A stretch of 44,951 nt of DNA from Xenorhabdus khoisanae (GCF_001037465.1 NZ_LFCV01000065.1:1-44951), one strand, 5' to 3'; shown: positions 1 to 8,701, numbered from the stretch's first letter. A program made the numbers and translations. Notes: a model not told the origin generated them from the sequence alone.

Positions 1-1
1 T

Positions 2-259
2 ACTTTGAATGGTCATCTTTACTCTTTATCTCTCTCTATAGCTACTTTTGACGGATCATATTTTCATACACAGGCTGAAGTAGAATATGAAGGTTGCATA
101 AAAAATAATAATATCCCTGATTATAAAACTATTAAGTTATTGCTTGAGGAAACTATCAGTTCAATTTTTATTATATCTGATTTGAAATTTACACACCTTA
201 CTAAATTAGATGAAATTCATGCATTGTTAATTAATAGCCAAAGAGAAAAAATGTCATGA
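2..259 (+). CDS. 3' end of an unrecognised protein (5' truncated by window edge)
   Basis: The reading frame is open from the first bases of the window to a TGA at 257-259, so this is most likely the C-terminal 85 or so residues of a longer gene; a TTG at position 5 could be a start but has no visible ribosome site. I do not recognise the family. The segment is hydrophilic to mixed, with no membrane segment or motif I can name. Its end overlaps the start of the ATP-grasp gene by four bases (ATGA), which implies translational coupling and a shared pathway with the three genes that follow. AT-rich like them. Confidence 0.55.
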   Translation, partial: TLNGHLYSLSLSIATFDGSYFHTQAEVEYEGCIKNNNIPDYKTIKLLLEETISSIFIISDLKFTHLTKLDEIHALLINSQREKMS

Positions 260-1089
260 AAAGAAAGAAATATATAATACAAAATATAGATGGCCCAGAG
301 TCTGAATTTTCTGCTCTATCTGTTTCTAATGTTTTATCTGTGTTAAATGGTGAGGTAGTGCAAGTTAGTAGGTGTACTTACTTACGAATAATTCAGAAAC
401 TTGTTGATGGAGTGTGCTTTTTGTGTACGCATGGTGGTTATGGTGAAAATGGAATGCTTCAGAATGCAATGAAGGAAATTGGTGTGATGCATACACATTC
501 GAATCCTGAGGCTGCTTTTGTTATGAGCTCAAAGCATCTGACTAAAAAACATTATCTTAGACTTGGTATACCTACTCCAGACTGGATATATCGTGGCCAT
601 CTCTATGGAGATAATGCCCAAAAAATTTCTTGTTTCGTTCATAAACCAGATGATGGAGGGAGTAAGAATGGTATCTTTGTAAGTGTAAATGGCAATCTGC
701 ACCACAACGAAATAGGCGAACAGCTAATTCAAGGTGACATCGAGGTATCAATTGTTGTTTATGGTAGTAATAATCCTATTTGTTTCCCTCCTCTATTAAG
801 AGAAAGAAATATTAATAATATAGGTGTATTGAGAGAAACTAATACAAAGTTAGACCATGACCTATTAAAAAAGTGTTCTTATTATGCCAAGATTTTTCAT
901 ATTTCTTTAGGAGCTAGAGGGTTAAGTAAGACTGATTTTGTTATAAATCCAGAAGGCTCTATCTATGCACTTGAAACCGATTCGCAACCAGGGCTTGCTC
1001 TAAACCAAGCGTCCGCACGGCAAGCAAACGCCTATGGCTTAAGTTACGATAAATTCATTGAGGGTATATTAAATGATCGAGAAAAGTAA
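256..1089 (+). CDS. D-Ala-D-Ala ligase-like ATP-grasp enzyme
   Basis: A 277-residue ATP-grasp ligase that should activate a carboxylate as an acyl phosphate and couple it to an amine. Visible Ddl-type signatures: HGGYGENGMLQ (residues 59-69), KPDDGGSKNGI (mid-protein ATP-binding lysine and glycine loop), GDIEVSIVVYG, and the C-terminal metal/substrate block ending LETDSQPGL. In housekeeping Ddl the last block reads E-x-N with a following PG; here the Asn position is Asp and the Leu is retained, and the protein is about 30 residues shorter than typical Ddl, so a cell-wall role is doubtful. The gene overlaps the one upstream by four bases and the aminotransferase downstream by 17 bases, arguing for a specialised dipeptide or amide ligase in a biosynthetic operon. 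Substrate unknown. Confidence 0.8.
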   Translation: MKRKKYIIQNIDGPESEFSALSVSNVLSVLNGEVVQVSRCTYLRIIQKLVDGVCFLCTHGGYGENGMLQNAMKEIGVMHTHSNPEAAFVMSSKHLTKKHYLRLGIPTPDWIYRGHLYGDNAQKISCFVHKPDDGGSKNGIFVSVNGNLHHNEIGEQLIQGDIEVSIVVYGSNNPICFPPLLRERNINNIGVLRETNTKLDHDLLKKCSYYAKIFHISLGARGLSKTDFVINPEGSIYALETDSQPGLALNQASARQANAYGLSYDKFIEGILNDREK

Positions 1090-2419
1090 ATGTCTTGCAC
1101 TTTTTGGTGGAGAAAAAATTGTCCAAGATCATTCTTCTCTTAGAATTAAATGGCCTATTGTAAGCGAAGAAGATAAAGAAGCTGTTATTAAATCATTTGA
1201 TGATTATGATTTTTCAGGAAGAGGTTCTGAAGAGGTTTATCTTTTAGAAAAAGAAATGGCTAACTTTTTTGGTATGCCATATGCCACAGCCCTCAACAGT
1301 GGAACAGCTGCTCTACATGCTGCTTTAGTTTCATTAGATATTAATGAGGACGATGAAGTAATTGTACCTAACCTTACTTTTATCGCAACAGCTCTTGCTG
1401 TTGTACATAATAAATCAATCCCTGTTTTTGCGGATGTTGACCCTTATACTTACAATATCACAGCTGATAATATAGAAGCTGTGATTACTCCAAAAACGAA
1501 AGCTGTTGTTATTGTTCATATGCACGGCATTCCCGCTGACATGGACCCCATAATTGATATTTGTAAGAAATATCATTTATATATGATAGAAGATGTAGCT
1601 CAGGCACCAGGCGCTACGTATAAAGGAAAACTTGTTGGTAGTTTTGGGGATGCCTCAACATTCAGCTTAATGTCGCAAAAAAATCTTGCAACTTGCGGTG
1701 AATGTGGCATGTTACTTAATAAAACAATCGTTCAAAAAAATAAAGCTGAAATGCTAAGGATCTATGGTGAGGTTATAAAAAGCAATGAAACAAGAGTTTA
1801 TAATTCTATTACCTTTGGATGGAATTATACTCTGAACCCTATCCAGGCATCAATGGCTAGAACCCAGCTAAGATCTTTTACCTCTTTAACAAATAGAATC
1901 CGTATAGCTGGTGAATTTCTTAATAAAACCCTCTCGAAATTTGATTGGTTAACACCTCCCTATAATAATGAAGATTTTAGGTCAGTTTTTCATTTTTACC
2001 GAATAATGCTAGACCCTACGAGGATAGGTTATGCAGACAGAGGAAGGTTTCGTATGGCAGTACAGCATGCATTGAATGCCGAAGGACTTAATGTAAGACA
2101 CTACCAGACTGTGCCTGTTTCTGAACAACCTGTATTCAAAAATAAAATACGTGGTCTTAATTTGCCACCAAAAGAAAACTTTCCTTGTACATTACATATT
2201 ATTAGATCTTCCCTAATTATAGGGGCAATAGGTTCAACTCCATCTTACCTTTTATGTGATGGAACATCACAACTTTATTTTCGGGGGATTGAAAAAATAA
2301 ATAATAATATGGACCTTCTATTAAGTTATGCATCAAGCTTGGATTATCGTGAACCTTGGGAAGACGTTCCTGTAATATCTGATAGTTTTGGTGCGGAATA
2401 TATCAATGCCTCTATATAA
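1073..2419 (+). CDS. DegT/DnrJ/EryC1/StrS-family PLP aminotransferase
   Basis: A 448-residue fold-type I aminotransferase of the sugar/cyclitol aminotransferase family. The N-terminus has the LALFGGEKIV opening common to this family, then NSGTAALHAAL (cofactor phosphate cup), DEVIVPNLTFIATA, EDVAQAPGATYKGKLVGSFGD (aspartate that contacts the pyridine nitrogen) and SQKNLATCGECG, where the Lys is the expected Schiff-base residue. Such enzymes transfer an amino group from Glu or Gln to a keto-sugar, keto-cyclitol or related ketone. GAGGG-like ribosome site (GAGGG, 1060-1064) eight bases ahead supports the ATG at 1073 despite the overlap with the ligase gene. The C-terminus (about 50 residues) is longer than the minimal family length. 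Exact substrate cannot be read from sequence. Confidence 0.88.
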   Translation: MIEKSKCLALFGGEKIVQDHSSLRIKWPIVSEEDKEAVIKSFDDYDFSGRGSEEVYLLEKEMANFFGMPYATALNSGTAALHAALVSLDINEDDEVIVPNLTFIATALAVVHNKSIPVFADVDPYTYNITADNIEAVITPKTKAVVIVHMHGIPADMDPIIDICKKYHLYMIEDVAQAPGATYKGKLVGSFGDASTFSLMSQKNLATCGECGMLLNKTIVQKNKAEMLRIYGEVIKSNETRVYNSITFGWNYTLNPIQASMARTQLRSFTSLTNRIRIAGEFLNKTLSKFDWLTPPYNNEDFRSVFHFYRIMLDPTRIGYADRGRFRMAVQHALNAEGLNVRHYQTVPVSEQPVFKNKIRGLNLPPKENFPCTLHIIRSSLIIGAIGSTPSYLLCDGTSQLYFRGIEKINNNMDLLLSYASSLDYREPWEDVPVISDSFGAEYINASI

Positions 2420-2449
2420 GGTAGATACAATTGCATAAGGAGAAAAACT

Positions 2450-3055
2450 ATGTTCATTGGTTTTACAGGTTTAGATGGAGCAGGTAAGTCTACACAATCT
2501 GCGAAGTTATCACAATTTCTTAGATCCTTAGACAGACAGTGCTACGTAAGTGAATCCAAAGATGACTTGGTAGCTCAAACTTCACAGGCTATTGCTAAGA
2601 AATATGGTAAAACGCATCGTAGCTATTTTGGAGCTTATGCTTTCGAACTTTCAAAAGCTTTTAGTTCCGTTCGTTTTCATTTTTCGGTTATACAACCTAT
2701 GTTAATACAAGGTATTGATATAATTGATCCTAGGACAAATAATTGTCGTTTGCAATTAGCTCGTTCACATGGTTGTGAAAACATAGACAAGGTCTCAGAA
2801 ATTTATAACCTTATTCAGCCTTATGATCTGTTATTTTTCATTAAAATTGATCCTTTGATTGCTTATGAAAGAATTAATAAAAGAGGTACCGATTGCGAGG
2901 TCTTGGAAGAGCTTATATCTTTCAATAATCAACTTGAAGAAAAAACTCCTGATTTCGCTATAGCTATTGATGGCAATCAAGAAGCTGATATTATTTTTGA
3001 TAATATAAGAGAAAGGGTTTTAGATGCTATAGCAATCCAAGACAAACGGGTCTAA
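2450..3055 (+). CDS. thymidylate-kinase-like P-loop kinase
   Basis: A 201-residue P-loop protein with an N-terminal Walker A GLDGAGKST (residues about 7-15) of the dTMP-kinase type and a C-terminal region FFIKIDPLIAYERINKRG resembling the LID of nucleotide kinases. The acceptor-site DR(Y/S) motif of true dTMP kinases is replaced by IIDPRT, and the middle is divergent, so a housekeeping tmk role is unlikely; it may phosphorylate a nucleoside, sugar or other small hydroxyl substrate made by the neighbouring enzymes. AAGGAG at 2437-2442 sets the start. It follows the aminotransferase by 30 bases and ends the AT-rich cassette. The family is clear, the role is inferred. Confidence 0.72.
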   Translation: MFIGFTGLDGAGKSTQSAKLSQFLRSLDRQCYVSESKDDLVAQTSQAIAKKYGKTHRSYFGAYAFELSKAFSSVRFHFSVIQPMLIQGIDIIDPRTNNCRLQLARSHGCENIDKVSEIYNLIQPYDLLFFIKIDPLIAYERINKRGTDCEVLEELISFNNQLEEKTPDFAIAIDGNQEADIIFDNIRERVLDAIAIQDKRV

Positions 3056-3061
3056 TTTAAC

Positions 3062-3077
3062 TCCAATATTGGATTTT
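3062..3077 (+). terminator. weak possible terminator after the kinase gene
   Basis: A 12-base perfect palindrome TCCAATATTGGA followed at once by TTTT sits seven bases after the kinase stop. The stem is only four to five pairs if a loop is allowed, so it is a weak candidate. The rest of the gap to pspF (to 3296) shows no gene. Confidence 0.25.
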
Positions 3078-3296
3078 GAGTACGTTTAGCCGGGATTGAC
3101 TGTTCTGTTTGATCTCAATAAGTATATATGAGTAAAATATATCCAACACATGATTCTCTTTTTCCAAGGTAAACCTTCAGAAATGATGATATCTCCATCA
3201 GTACTAAAATAGACTGTTGATAAATTAAGTTGCCCGAACAAAGAAAATTTCACGCGTAACCCTTGGATTGGCTACCTTGTTCCCACTGGTTTTTGT

Positions 3297-4322
3297 TTAT
3301 TCACTGGTGTGAATATTGATATCGTGTTTTTTGATTAATCCACGTAGCTGGTGATAAGTCAGATTGAGCTTATCAGCCGCTTTCTTCTGACTGAATTGAC
3401 TTTCTGCCAATGCCTGCATGATCAAAATCCTTTCACTATCATTTTGCCATTGTCTTAAATCAAGGGGTAATTGGGGAAGGGAGTAATCGGTCGGCTCACC
3501 AGCAATAGATCGAGATCGCGCATTAACAGGTTTTTCAACACGTCCTTGTGATGATGAAAATGGGTTGATAATGATAGTGTTTAATTCATTCTGATTATCG
3601 CCGTGTCGATAAATGGAGCGTTCTATCACGTTCTTTAATTCTCGGACGTTGCCGGGCCAATGATAAGAAAGTAGCTGCTGCTTGGCTTCGTCAGTAAATC
3701 CGGGGAAAAAGGTCAGGTTCAATTCACGACACATCTGAATCGCAAAATTTTGTGCCAGTAACATAATATCCTGTTGTCGTTGACGTAGTGGCGGGATTTG
3801 AACCACGTCGAATGCCAGTCTATCAAGCAAGTCAGCCCTGAACTTTCCACGGGCAGCCATGGCAGGTAAATCTTCATTGGTTGCACATATCAGACGTACA
3901 TCGACTTGTAAGGACTTATTGCCGCCTACGCGTTCCAAATGACCATATTCAATGACGCGCAGCAATTTTTCCTGTACCTGCATGGGGGCGGTAGCCAGTT
4001 CGTCAAGAAATAACGTTCCACCGTCTGCCCGTTCAAAGCGCCCCTGATGTTTTGCATGAGCGCCGGTGAATGCGCCGGCTTCATGACCAAAAAGTTCTGA
4101 ATCAAGCAGATTTTCATTGAGCGCAGCACAATTCAGAGAAATGAAGGGGTCTTGCCAACGCGGAGAAAGATAATGCAAACGACGGGCGATTAACTCCTTG
4201 CCTGTTCCTCGTTCGCCGAGAACCAAAACAGGCTTATTCAACTTTGCTAGTGCAGAGACTTGTTCCAAAATTTCAATAAAACAGTTTGCTTCACCTAATA
4301 GGTTATCAATAAACTGAGACAT
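3297..4322 (-). CDS. pspF: PspF, sigma-54 enhancer-binding activator of the psp operon
   Basis: An AAA+ bacterial enhancer-binding protein without a receiver domain, as in E. coli PspF. Walker A GERGTGKE lies near the N-terminus, followed by the sigma-54 contact loop GAFTGA inside HEAGAFTGAHAKHQ, the Walker B region GGTLFLDEL, and a C-terminal Fis-type helix-turn-helix (QKKAADKLNLTYHQLRGL). The start is placed at the ATG at 4320-4322 because it gives MSQFIDNLLGEAN, which lines up residue for residue with E. coli PspF (about 341 residues here); an upstream GTG at 4337 would add five residues. The gene is divergent from pspA over a shared 270-base regulatory gap. Known role: activates pspA transcription and is held inactive by PspA. 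Confidence 0.96.
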   Translation of the reverse strand: MSQFIDNLLGEANCFIEILEQVSALAKLNKPVLVLGERGTGKELIARRLHYLSPRWQDPFISLNCAALNENLLDSELFGHEAGAFTGAHAKHQGRFERADGGTLFLDELATAPMQVQEKLLRVIEYGHLERVGGNKSLQVDVRLICATNEDLPAMAARGKFRADLLDRLAFDVVQIPPLRQRQQDIMLLAQNFAIQMCRELNLTFFPGFTDEAKQQLLSYHWPGNVRELKNVIERSIYRHGDNQNELNTIIINPFSSSQGRVEKPVNARSRSIAGEPTDYSLPQLPLDLRQWQNDSERILIMQALAESQFSQKKAADKLNLTYHQLRGLIKKHDINIHTSE

Positions 4323-4430
4323 GGTATTTTTCGCCACTAGTTAGTCAATTTAACCACATTAAATTATTGCCATAAAAAGTCAAAGAAAAATTATTTTATT
4401 TATTTCAATAAGATATCAAAGATATAAAGT

Positions 4431-4446
4431 TGGCATGTATCTTGTA
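4431..4446 (+). promoter_or_regulatory. sigma-54 promoter of pspABC
   Basis: TGGCATGTATCTTGTA matches the sigma-54 layout: GG at 4432-4433 and, ten bases later, GT at 4444-4445 in place of the usual GC. A -12 element of TTGT type is, from memory, also what the E. coli psp promoter has. It lies between divergent pspF and pspA, 150 bases before the pspA start, so transcription would begin near 4457 and give a leader of about 140 bases. The AT-rich stretch 4370-4430 is where PspF and IHF sites would be expected; I cannot mark them precisely. A 12-base copy of its right half (TGTATCTTGTAT) recurs at 4526-4537 without the GG element. Confidence 0.75.
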
Positions 4447-4451
4447 TTTAT

Positions 4452-4510
4452 ACCTAAGTAATTTGCACCTAAGTAATTTGCATCTAAGTAAATTGTATTC
4501 AAGTAATTAA
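4452..4510 (+). repeat. 15-bp tandem repeat x4 in the pspA leader
   Basis: Four head-to-tail units: ACCTAAGTAATTTGC (4452-4466), identical copy (4467-4481), ATCTAAGTAAATTGT (4482-4496) and a partial ATTCAAGTAATTAA (4497-4510). It starts where the sigma-54 transcript should start, so it would be transcribed as an untranslated leader. No ORF covers it. Confidence 0.9.
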
Positions 4511-4596
4511 ATAAATGCCTTACCGTGTATCTTGTATCCGCTTTAACAGTACACAGGCATAACATACATACATTCTAATGAAAGAGGTTTATGACT

Positions 4597-5268
4597 ATGG
4601 GTATTTTTTCTCGCTTTGCTGATATCGTTAACGCCAACATTTCTTCTCTGCTGGATAAAGCGGAAGATCCGCAAAAAATGATCCGTTTGATGATTCAGGA
4701 AATGGAAGATACGTTGGTGGAAATTCGTTCAACCTCAGCGCGTACACTGGCAGAGAAAAAACAGCTTTTGCGCCGTATTAGCAATGGTGAAAACCAAATT
4801 GAGGGTTGGCAGGAAAAAGCTGAACTGGCGTTGAGTAAAGGTAAAGAAGATCTGGCTCGTGCGGCGTTGATTGAAAAACAGAAAGTTAACAGCCTGGTTG
4901 AAGTATTAACAAACGAACTGTCTATTTTAGATGAAACTCTTGAACGCATTAAGGGTGAAGTGACGGAGCTGGAAAATAAATTGACAGAAGCGCGTGCAAG
5001 ACAACAATCATTAACTTTGCGTCATCAGGCAGCGGCATCTTCCCGCGAAGTACGCCGTCAGCTAGATAGTGGTAAAATAGATGAGGCAATGGCGCGATTC
5101 GAGCAGTTTGAGCGCCGGATAGATCACATGGAAGCCGAAGCGGAATCCGTTGGGTTGGGCAAACAAAAATCACTCGAACAGCAATTTGCAGAATTGAAAG
5201 CAGATGATGAAATCAGTGCGCAACTTGCGGCCCTGAAGGCTAAAATGAATCTCAAAGATCCACAATGA
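4597..5268 (+). CDS. pspA: PspA, phage shock protein A
   Basis: A coiled-coil peripheral membrane protein of the PspA/IM30 (ESCRT-III-like) family, 223 residues from this start. It opens [19 protein letters not shown], the amphipathic helix that binds stressed inner membrane, followed by [18 protein letters not shown] and long heptad-rich helices to the C-terminus. PspA binds and inhibits PspF when the membrane is intact and oligomerises on damaged membrane. The ATG at 4597 is preferred over the one at 4591: AGAGG at 4583-4587 is nine bases from it but only three from the other, and E. coli PspA starts MGIFSRF. First gene of pspABC; the pspB start is 48 bases on, across a 16-bp tandem duplication. 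Confidence 0.97.
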   Translation: MGIFSRFADIVNANISSLLDKAEDPQKMIRLMIQEMEDTLVEIRSTSARTLAEKKQLLRRISNGENQIEGWQEKAELALSKGKEDLARAALIEKQKVNSLVEVLTNELSILDETLERIKGEVTELENKLTEARARQQSLTLRHQAAASSREVRRQLDSGKIDEAMARFEQFERRIDHMEAEAESVGLGKQKSLEQQFAELKADDEISAQLAALKAKMNLKDPQ

Positions 5269-5274
5269 TGACAT

Positions 5275-5306
5275 ATGTCATGCACAACTTATGTTATGCA
5301 CAACTA
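5275..5306 (+). repeat. 16-bp tandem duplication between pspA and pspB
   Basis: ATGTCATGCACAACTT (5275-5290) is followed directly by ATGTTATGCACAACTA (5291-5306), 14 of 16 identical, starting seven bases after the pspA stop. The first copy overlaps a perfect 14-base palindrome ATGACATATGTCAT at 5268-5281. Confidence 0.88.
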
Positions 5307-5316
5307 AGGAAAGATA

Positions 5317-5538
5317 ATGGGCTATATATTTCTGGGGATCCCACTGATCATCTTCGTGCTTTTTGTTTTACCCATTTGGTTGTGGCTGCATTATAGCAAC
5401 CAGAATCGAGGTCAGTTAGGGAGCAGCGAGGTTCAGCGTTTAGAGCAATTGACAGAGAACGCCCGGCGTATGCAGGAGCGGATCAAAACGCTGGAAGATA
5501 TCCTTGATGCCGAGCATCCAAGCTGGAGACAGTCATAA
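5317..5538 (+). CDS. pspB: PspB, envelope stress membrane protein
   Basis: A 73-residue protein, same size as E. coli PspB. One N-terminal transmembrane segment (LGIPLIIFVLFVLPIWLWL, residues about 5-23) is followed by a cytoplasmic helical tail with leucine heptads (LEQLTENARRMQERIKTLEDIL). PspB works with PspC to sense membrane damage and recruit PspA away from PspF. AAGGAAAG just ahead of the ATG is a good ribosome site. The stop TAA and the pspC ATG share one base, so translation is coupled. Confidence 0.94.
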   Translation: MGYIFLGIPLIIFVLFVLPIWLWLHYSNQNRGQLGSSEVQRLEQLTENARRMQERIKTLEDILDAEHPSWRQS

Positions 5539-5900
5539 TGTCGAATACATACCGCCGGAAACTCTATCGCTTGCCAGATCAGGGGATGGTAAAAGGGGTT
5601 TGTGCCGGGCTGGCAGATTATTTTAACGTGCCAGTTCCGCTTATCCGTACCATCACAGTACTGTCGCTGTTCTTTGGATTATTTGGCATAACTGTATTGG
5701 CTTATATTATCTTGACCTTTGTAATGGATCCCGCGCCTGCGGGATATTCGGCGGAGGAAAAAGATAGGGGGCCATCAGCACAGAAAATGTTGGATGAAGT
5801 AGATTACCAACTGAGGGCAAGTGAAACTCGCTTGCGTCAGATGGAACGTTATATTACTTCAGACACTTATAGTGTACGCAGTCGTTTTCGCCAACTTTAG
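5538..5900 (+). CDS. pspC: PspC, inner-membrane stress sensor
   Basis: A 120-residue PspC-domain protein. The characteristic KLYRLPDQGMVKGVCAGLAD block (residues about 8-27) precedes a transmembrane stretch TITVLSLFFGLFGITVLAYIILTF, then a polar C-terminal tail with the coiled LRASETRLRQME region. Known role: together with PspB it signals membrane stress to PspA and can itself activate the response. No pspD or pspE follows, unlike E. coli pspABCDE; the next gene is ycjX after 186 bases that hold a nested inverted repeat. Confidence 0.95.
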   Translation: MSNTYRRKLYRLPDQGMVKGVCAGLADYFNVPVPLIRTITVLSLFFGLFGITVLAYIILTFVMDPAPAGYSAEEKDRGPSAQKMLDEVDYQLRASETRLRQMERYITSDTYSVRSRFRQL

Positions 5901-5980
5901 ACCGTGAACAATGTCAGGCTATAAATTTAGAATACTAAATTTAAATACCCTAAAATTTTATATAGAAAAATATGGGTTCT

Positions 5981-6047
5981 GGTCAGTAACATCGGAAATA
6001 GTATCAATCTATTGATAATAATTGTCATTGTGCCGATGTTACAGACC
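5981..6047. repeat. nested inverted repeat between pspC and ycjX
   Basis: Outer arms GGTCAGTAACATCGG (5981-5995) and CCGATGTTACAGACC (6033-6047) pair at 14 of 15 positions. Inside them TATCAAT (6002-6008) and ATTGATA (6011-6017) form a second perfect hairpin. No T-run follows, so it is not a classic terminator. It could be a processed RNA structure, a small mobile palindrome, or an operator. Confidence 0.75.
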
Positions 6048-6086
6048 GGATGAAACAGAATCACGGTATCCCCTATTAGGAGAAAC

Positions 6087-7484
6087 ATGAAACGGTTGCA
6101 AAACGAACTATCAGCGCTTGTTAATCGTGGAATGGACCGCCATTTGCGACTGGCGGTAACAGGATTAAGTCGCAGTGGAAAAACCGCCTTTATTACTTCT
6201 TTAGTAAACCAGTTACTGCATGTTCATAGTGGAGCCAGATTGCCGCTATTTTCTGCTGTGCGTGACGGGCGTTTGCTGGGTGTAAAACGGGTACCACAGC
6301 GAGATTTTGGAATTCCCCGCTTTGCCTATGATGAAAACATTGCCGCATTGCACGACACACCACCGTATTGGCCAATACCAACGCGTGGCGTGAGCGAGAT
6401 TCGCTTGGCTCTGCGTTATCGCTCTAAAGATTCTCTCTTTCGTTATCTAAAGGAAACCTCCACCCTTTATCTGGAAATTGTCGACTATCCGGGAGAATGG
6501 TTACTGGATTTACCCATGCTGGAACAAAATTATCTGGCGTGGTCACGGCATATGAATGGATTGCTCAAAGGGGAAAGAGCGAATTGGGCTAAACCGTGGT
6601 TGGAATTATGCAAACAATGTGATCCATTGGCCCCTGCCGATGAAAATTTGCTTGCCAGAATCGCTCAGGCTTATACCGATTATCTGCATCAATGCAAACA
6701 ACAGGGGCTGCATTTTATTCAGCCAGGGCGGTTTATCTTACCGGGGGATTTAGCGGGAGCGCCCGCGCTGCAATTTTTCCCATGGCCGGATATCGACAGA
6801 ATTGGAGAACCTCAATTAGCCAAGGCGGATAAACAGACTAACATTGGTATGTTGCGGGAGCGCTTTGCTTATTATTGTGATCATATCGTCAAAGGTTTCT
6901 ATAAAGAGCATTTTCTCCGCTTTGATCGGCAAATTGTTCTGGTGGATTGTTTACAGCCTTTGAACAGTGGCCCACAAGCCTTTAACGATATGCGGCTTGC
7001 ATTGACACAGCTTATGCAGAGTTTCCATTATGGTAAACGAACCTTGTTTCGTCGCTTATTCTCCCCTTGTATCGATAAATTGATGTTTGCTGCCAGCAAA
7101 GCTGATCATATTACAGCGGATCAACATGCCAACCTTGTTTCTCTTTTACAGCAATTGGTTCAGGAAGCCTGGCAAAACGCGGCGTTTGAAGGGATCAGTA
7201 TGGATTGTGTGGGGCTTGCATCCGTTCAGGCAACAGAAAGTGGTATTGTCATTCATGATGGTGAAAAAATTCCTGCCATTAAAGGCAACCGCTTGTCAGA
7301 TGATAAACCAATGACGTTCTTTCCGGGAGAAGTGCCACAGCGTTTGCCGAACAGCGACTTTTGGCAAAAACAGGGGTTCAATTTTGAATCATTCAGACCA
7401 AAACAAGTCAATGTTGATACGCCGTTACCTCATATTCGCATGGACAGCGCAATGGAATTTTTACTGGGAGACAAATTAACATGA
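6087..7484 (+). CDS. ycjX: YcjX, DUF463 P-loop protein
   Basis: A 465-residue P-loop NTPase of the YcjX (DUF463) family, the same length as in E. coli. Walker [11 protein letters not shown] lies at about residues 26-35, with [14 protein letters not shown] as the likely switch/Walker B region. The family is often found with psp genes and PspF control, and is thought to act at the membrane with YcjF; its biochemical task is not established. AGGAG at 6078-6082 sets the start. It overlaps ycjF by four bases (ATGA). Confidence 0.95.
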   Translation: MKRLQNELSALVNRGMDRHLRLAVTGLSRSGKTAFITSLVNQLLHVHSGARLPLFSAVRDGRLLGVKRVPQRDFGIPRFAYDENIAALHDTPPYWPIPTRGVSEIRLALRYRSKDSLFRYLKETSTLYLEIVDYPGEWLLDLPMLEQNYLAWSRHMNGLLKGERANWAKPWLELCKQCDPLAPADENLLARIAQAYTDYLHQCKQQGLHFIQPGRFILPGDLAGAPALQFFPWPDIDRIGEPQLAKADKQTNIGMLRERFAYYCDHIVKGFYKEHFLRFDRQIVLVDCLQPLNSGPQAFNDMRLALTQLMQSFHYGKRTLFRRLFSPCIDKLMFAASKADHITADQHANLVSLLQQLVQEAWQNAAFEGISMDCVGLASVQATESGIVIHDGEKIPAIKGNRLSDDKPMTFFPGEVPQRLPNSDFWQKQGFNFESFRPKQVNVDTPLPHIRMDSAMEFLLGDKLT

Positions 7485-8566
7485 CCGAACCTTTGAAACC
7501 GAGAATGGATTTTGATGATCTTGCACCAACATCGTCAGAGTCATCTCTGAAATCAAAAAAAGAATTCAATGGGCAGGAAAAGGAATTCTATCCGGTTATG
7601 CCTGAACTGGACGCAGAGGAACAAGAGGGGGAATTTGAAGGTGCTGTCAATCAGGCACTGAAACCAAAACGGAGTTTGTGGCGAAAAATTTTTTCCGGCG
7701 CAATATTGCTGTTAGGCGTCAGTGTGATTGCACAGTTTATTCAGTGGATATATCAATCATGGCAGCAAAATGATTGGATTGCACTGGGGGTTGCCGCAGC
7801 GGGTGGCCTGATTATTTTTGCGGGAATAGGCACAGTGATAAGAGAGTGGCGGCGTCTCTATCACTTACGCCAGCGTACCGAAGAGCGAGATACTGCGAAG
7901 GTGCTATTGCAAAGCCATGGTATTGGCAAAGGGCGTCAATTTTGCGAAAAACTGGCAGAGCAGGCCGGAATTGAGCAACAGCACCCGGCATTACAGCGTT
8001 GGCAGGCAGCTGTGCATGAAACACACAATGACCGTGAAATAGTCATGTTATACAGCAAATTGGTTCAGCCTGTCTTAGATGTGCAAGCGAAGAAAGAGAT
8101 CAGTCGTTCTGCGGCGGAATCTGCCTTAATGATTGCTGTCAGCCCGCTGGCTATTGTCGATATGGCCTTTATTGCGTGGCGAAATATTCGTTTGATTAAT
8201 CGCATAGCGGCGCTGTATGGGATCGAATTAGGTTATTTCAGCCGCATTCGTCTGTTCCGGTTAGTCCTGCTGAATATTGCCTTTGCGGGAGCGTCAGAAT
8301 TAGTGAGGGAAGTGGGCATGGACTGGTTGTCCCAGGACATTGCTGCCCGTCTTTCGGCGCGTGCTGCTCAGGGAATTGGCGCGGGCCTGCTGACTGCACG
8401 TCTGGGTATCAAAGCAATGGAACTGTGTCGTCCTTTGCCATGGATTGATGGCGACAAGCCGAAACTGGGGGATTTTCGTCACCAATTACTGACCCAGCTT
8501 AAAAGCACATTACCGACGACAAAAACCAAAAAGACCGAGAACAATACAGCCGCCAAAATACAGTAG
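7481..8566 (+). CDS. ycjF: YcjF, DUF697 inner-membrane protein
   Basis: A 361-residue membrane protein of the YcjF family. A polar N-terminal 60 residues is followed by two closely spaced hydrophobic segments ([18 protein letters not shown] and [20 protein letters not shown]) and a C-terminal DUF697 region with the [20 protein letters not shown] block. It overlaps ycjX and was presumably co-evolved with it. Role unknown beyond association with the psp response. Its stop codon lies inside the second copy of a 14-bp duplication and inside a perfect 10-bp hairpin. Confidence 0.94.
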   Translation: MTEPLKPRMDFDDLAPTSSESSLKSKKEFNGQEKEFYPVMPELDAEEQEGEFEGAVNQALKPKRSLWRKIFSGAILLLGVSVIAQFIQWIYQSWQQNDWIALGVAAAGGLIIFAGIGTVIREWRRLYHLRQRTEERDTAKVLLQSHGIGKGRQFCEKLAEQAGIEQQHPALQRWQAAVHETHNDREIVMLYSKLVQPVLDVQAKKEISRSAAESALMIAVSPLAIVDMAFIAWRNIRLINRIAALYGIELGYFSRIRLFRLVLLNIAFAGASELVREVGMDWLSQDIAARLSARAAQGIGAGLLTARLGIKAMELCRPLPWIDGDKPKLGDFRHQLLTQLKSTLPTTKTKKTENNTAAKIQ

Positions 8567-8571
8567 CCAAA
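8544..8571 (+). repeat. 14-bp tandem duplication on the ycjF stop codon
   Basis: ATACAGCCGCCAAA (8544-8557) is followed directly by ATACAGTAGCCAAA (8558-8571), 12 of 14 identical. The ycjF stop TAG (8564-8566) lies where the second copy differs from the first (CCG versus TAG). Confidence 0.75.
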
Positions 8572-8584
8572 TAGTGGCTACTGT
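8560..8584 (+). terminator. hairpin at the end of ycjF
   Basis: ACAGTAGCCA (8560-8569) and TGGCTACTGT (8575-8584) form a perfect 10-pair stem with loop AATAG. There is no T-run after it (CATTCC follows), so it is a poor intrinsic terminator but could stabilise the ycjXF mRNA end. Confidence 0.4.
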
Positions 8585-8593
8585 CATTCCAGA

Positions 8594-8622
8594 TTGACAA
8601 CTTATTTTATCGTAAACTTTTA
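8594..8622 (+). promoter_or_regulatory. possible sigma-70 promoter for tyrR
   Basis: TTGACA at 8594-8599 is a perfect -35 element; 17 bases later CTTTTA (8617-8622) is a poor -10. It is the only reasonable promoter-like pair in the 135-base gap ahead of tyrR. Confidence 0.35.
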
Positions 8623-8701
8623 CTGACAGGGCTTCATCTATTGCACAGTAACGGGTAACATTTCAGAAGGTTATGAACATCGTGTAAATAAGGTCAGAAT
8701 A

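Noticed and set aside
256-1089. Van-type vancomycin resistance ligase or housekeeping ddl
   Set aside because: No vanH/vanX partners, altered C-terminal metal motif, short length, and a biosynthetic-type neighbourhood.
4452-4510. Tandem repeat array in the pspA leader as a CRISPR
   Set aside because: Units of 15 bp are adjacent without unique spacers, and there are no cas genes.
5268-5281. 14-base palindrome after pspA as an operator
   Set aside because: It is part of a tandem duplication in a short intercistronic gap within an operon; no matching site elsewhere in the psp control region.
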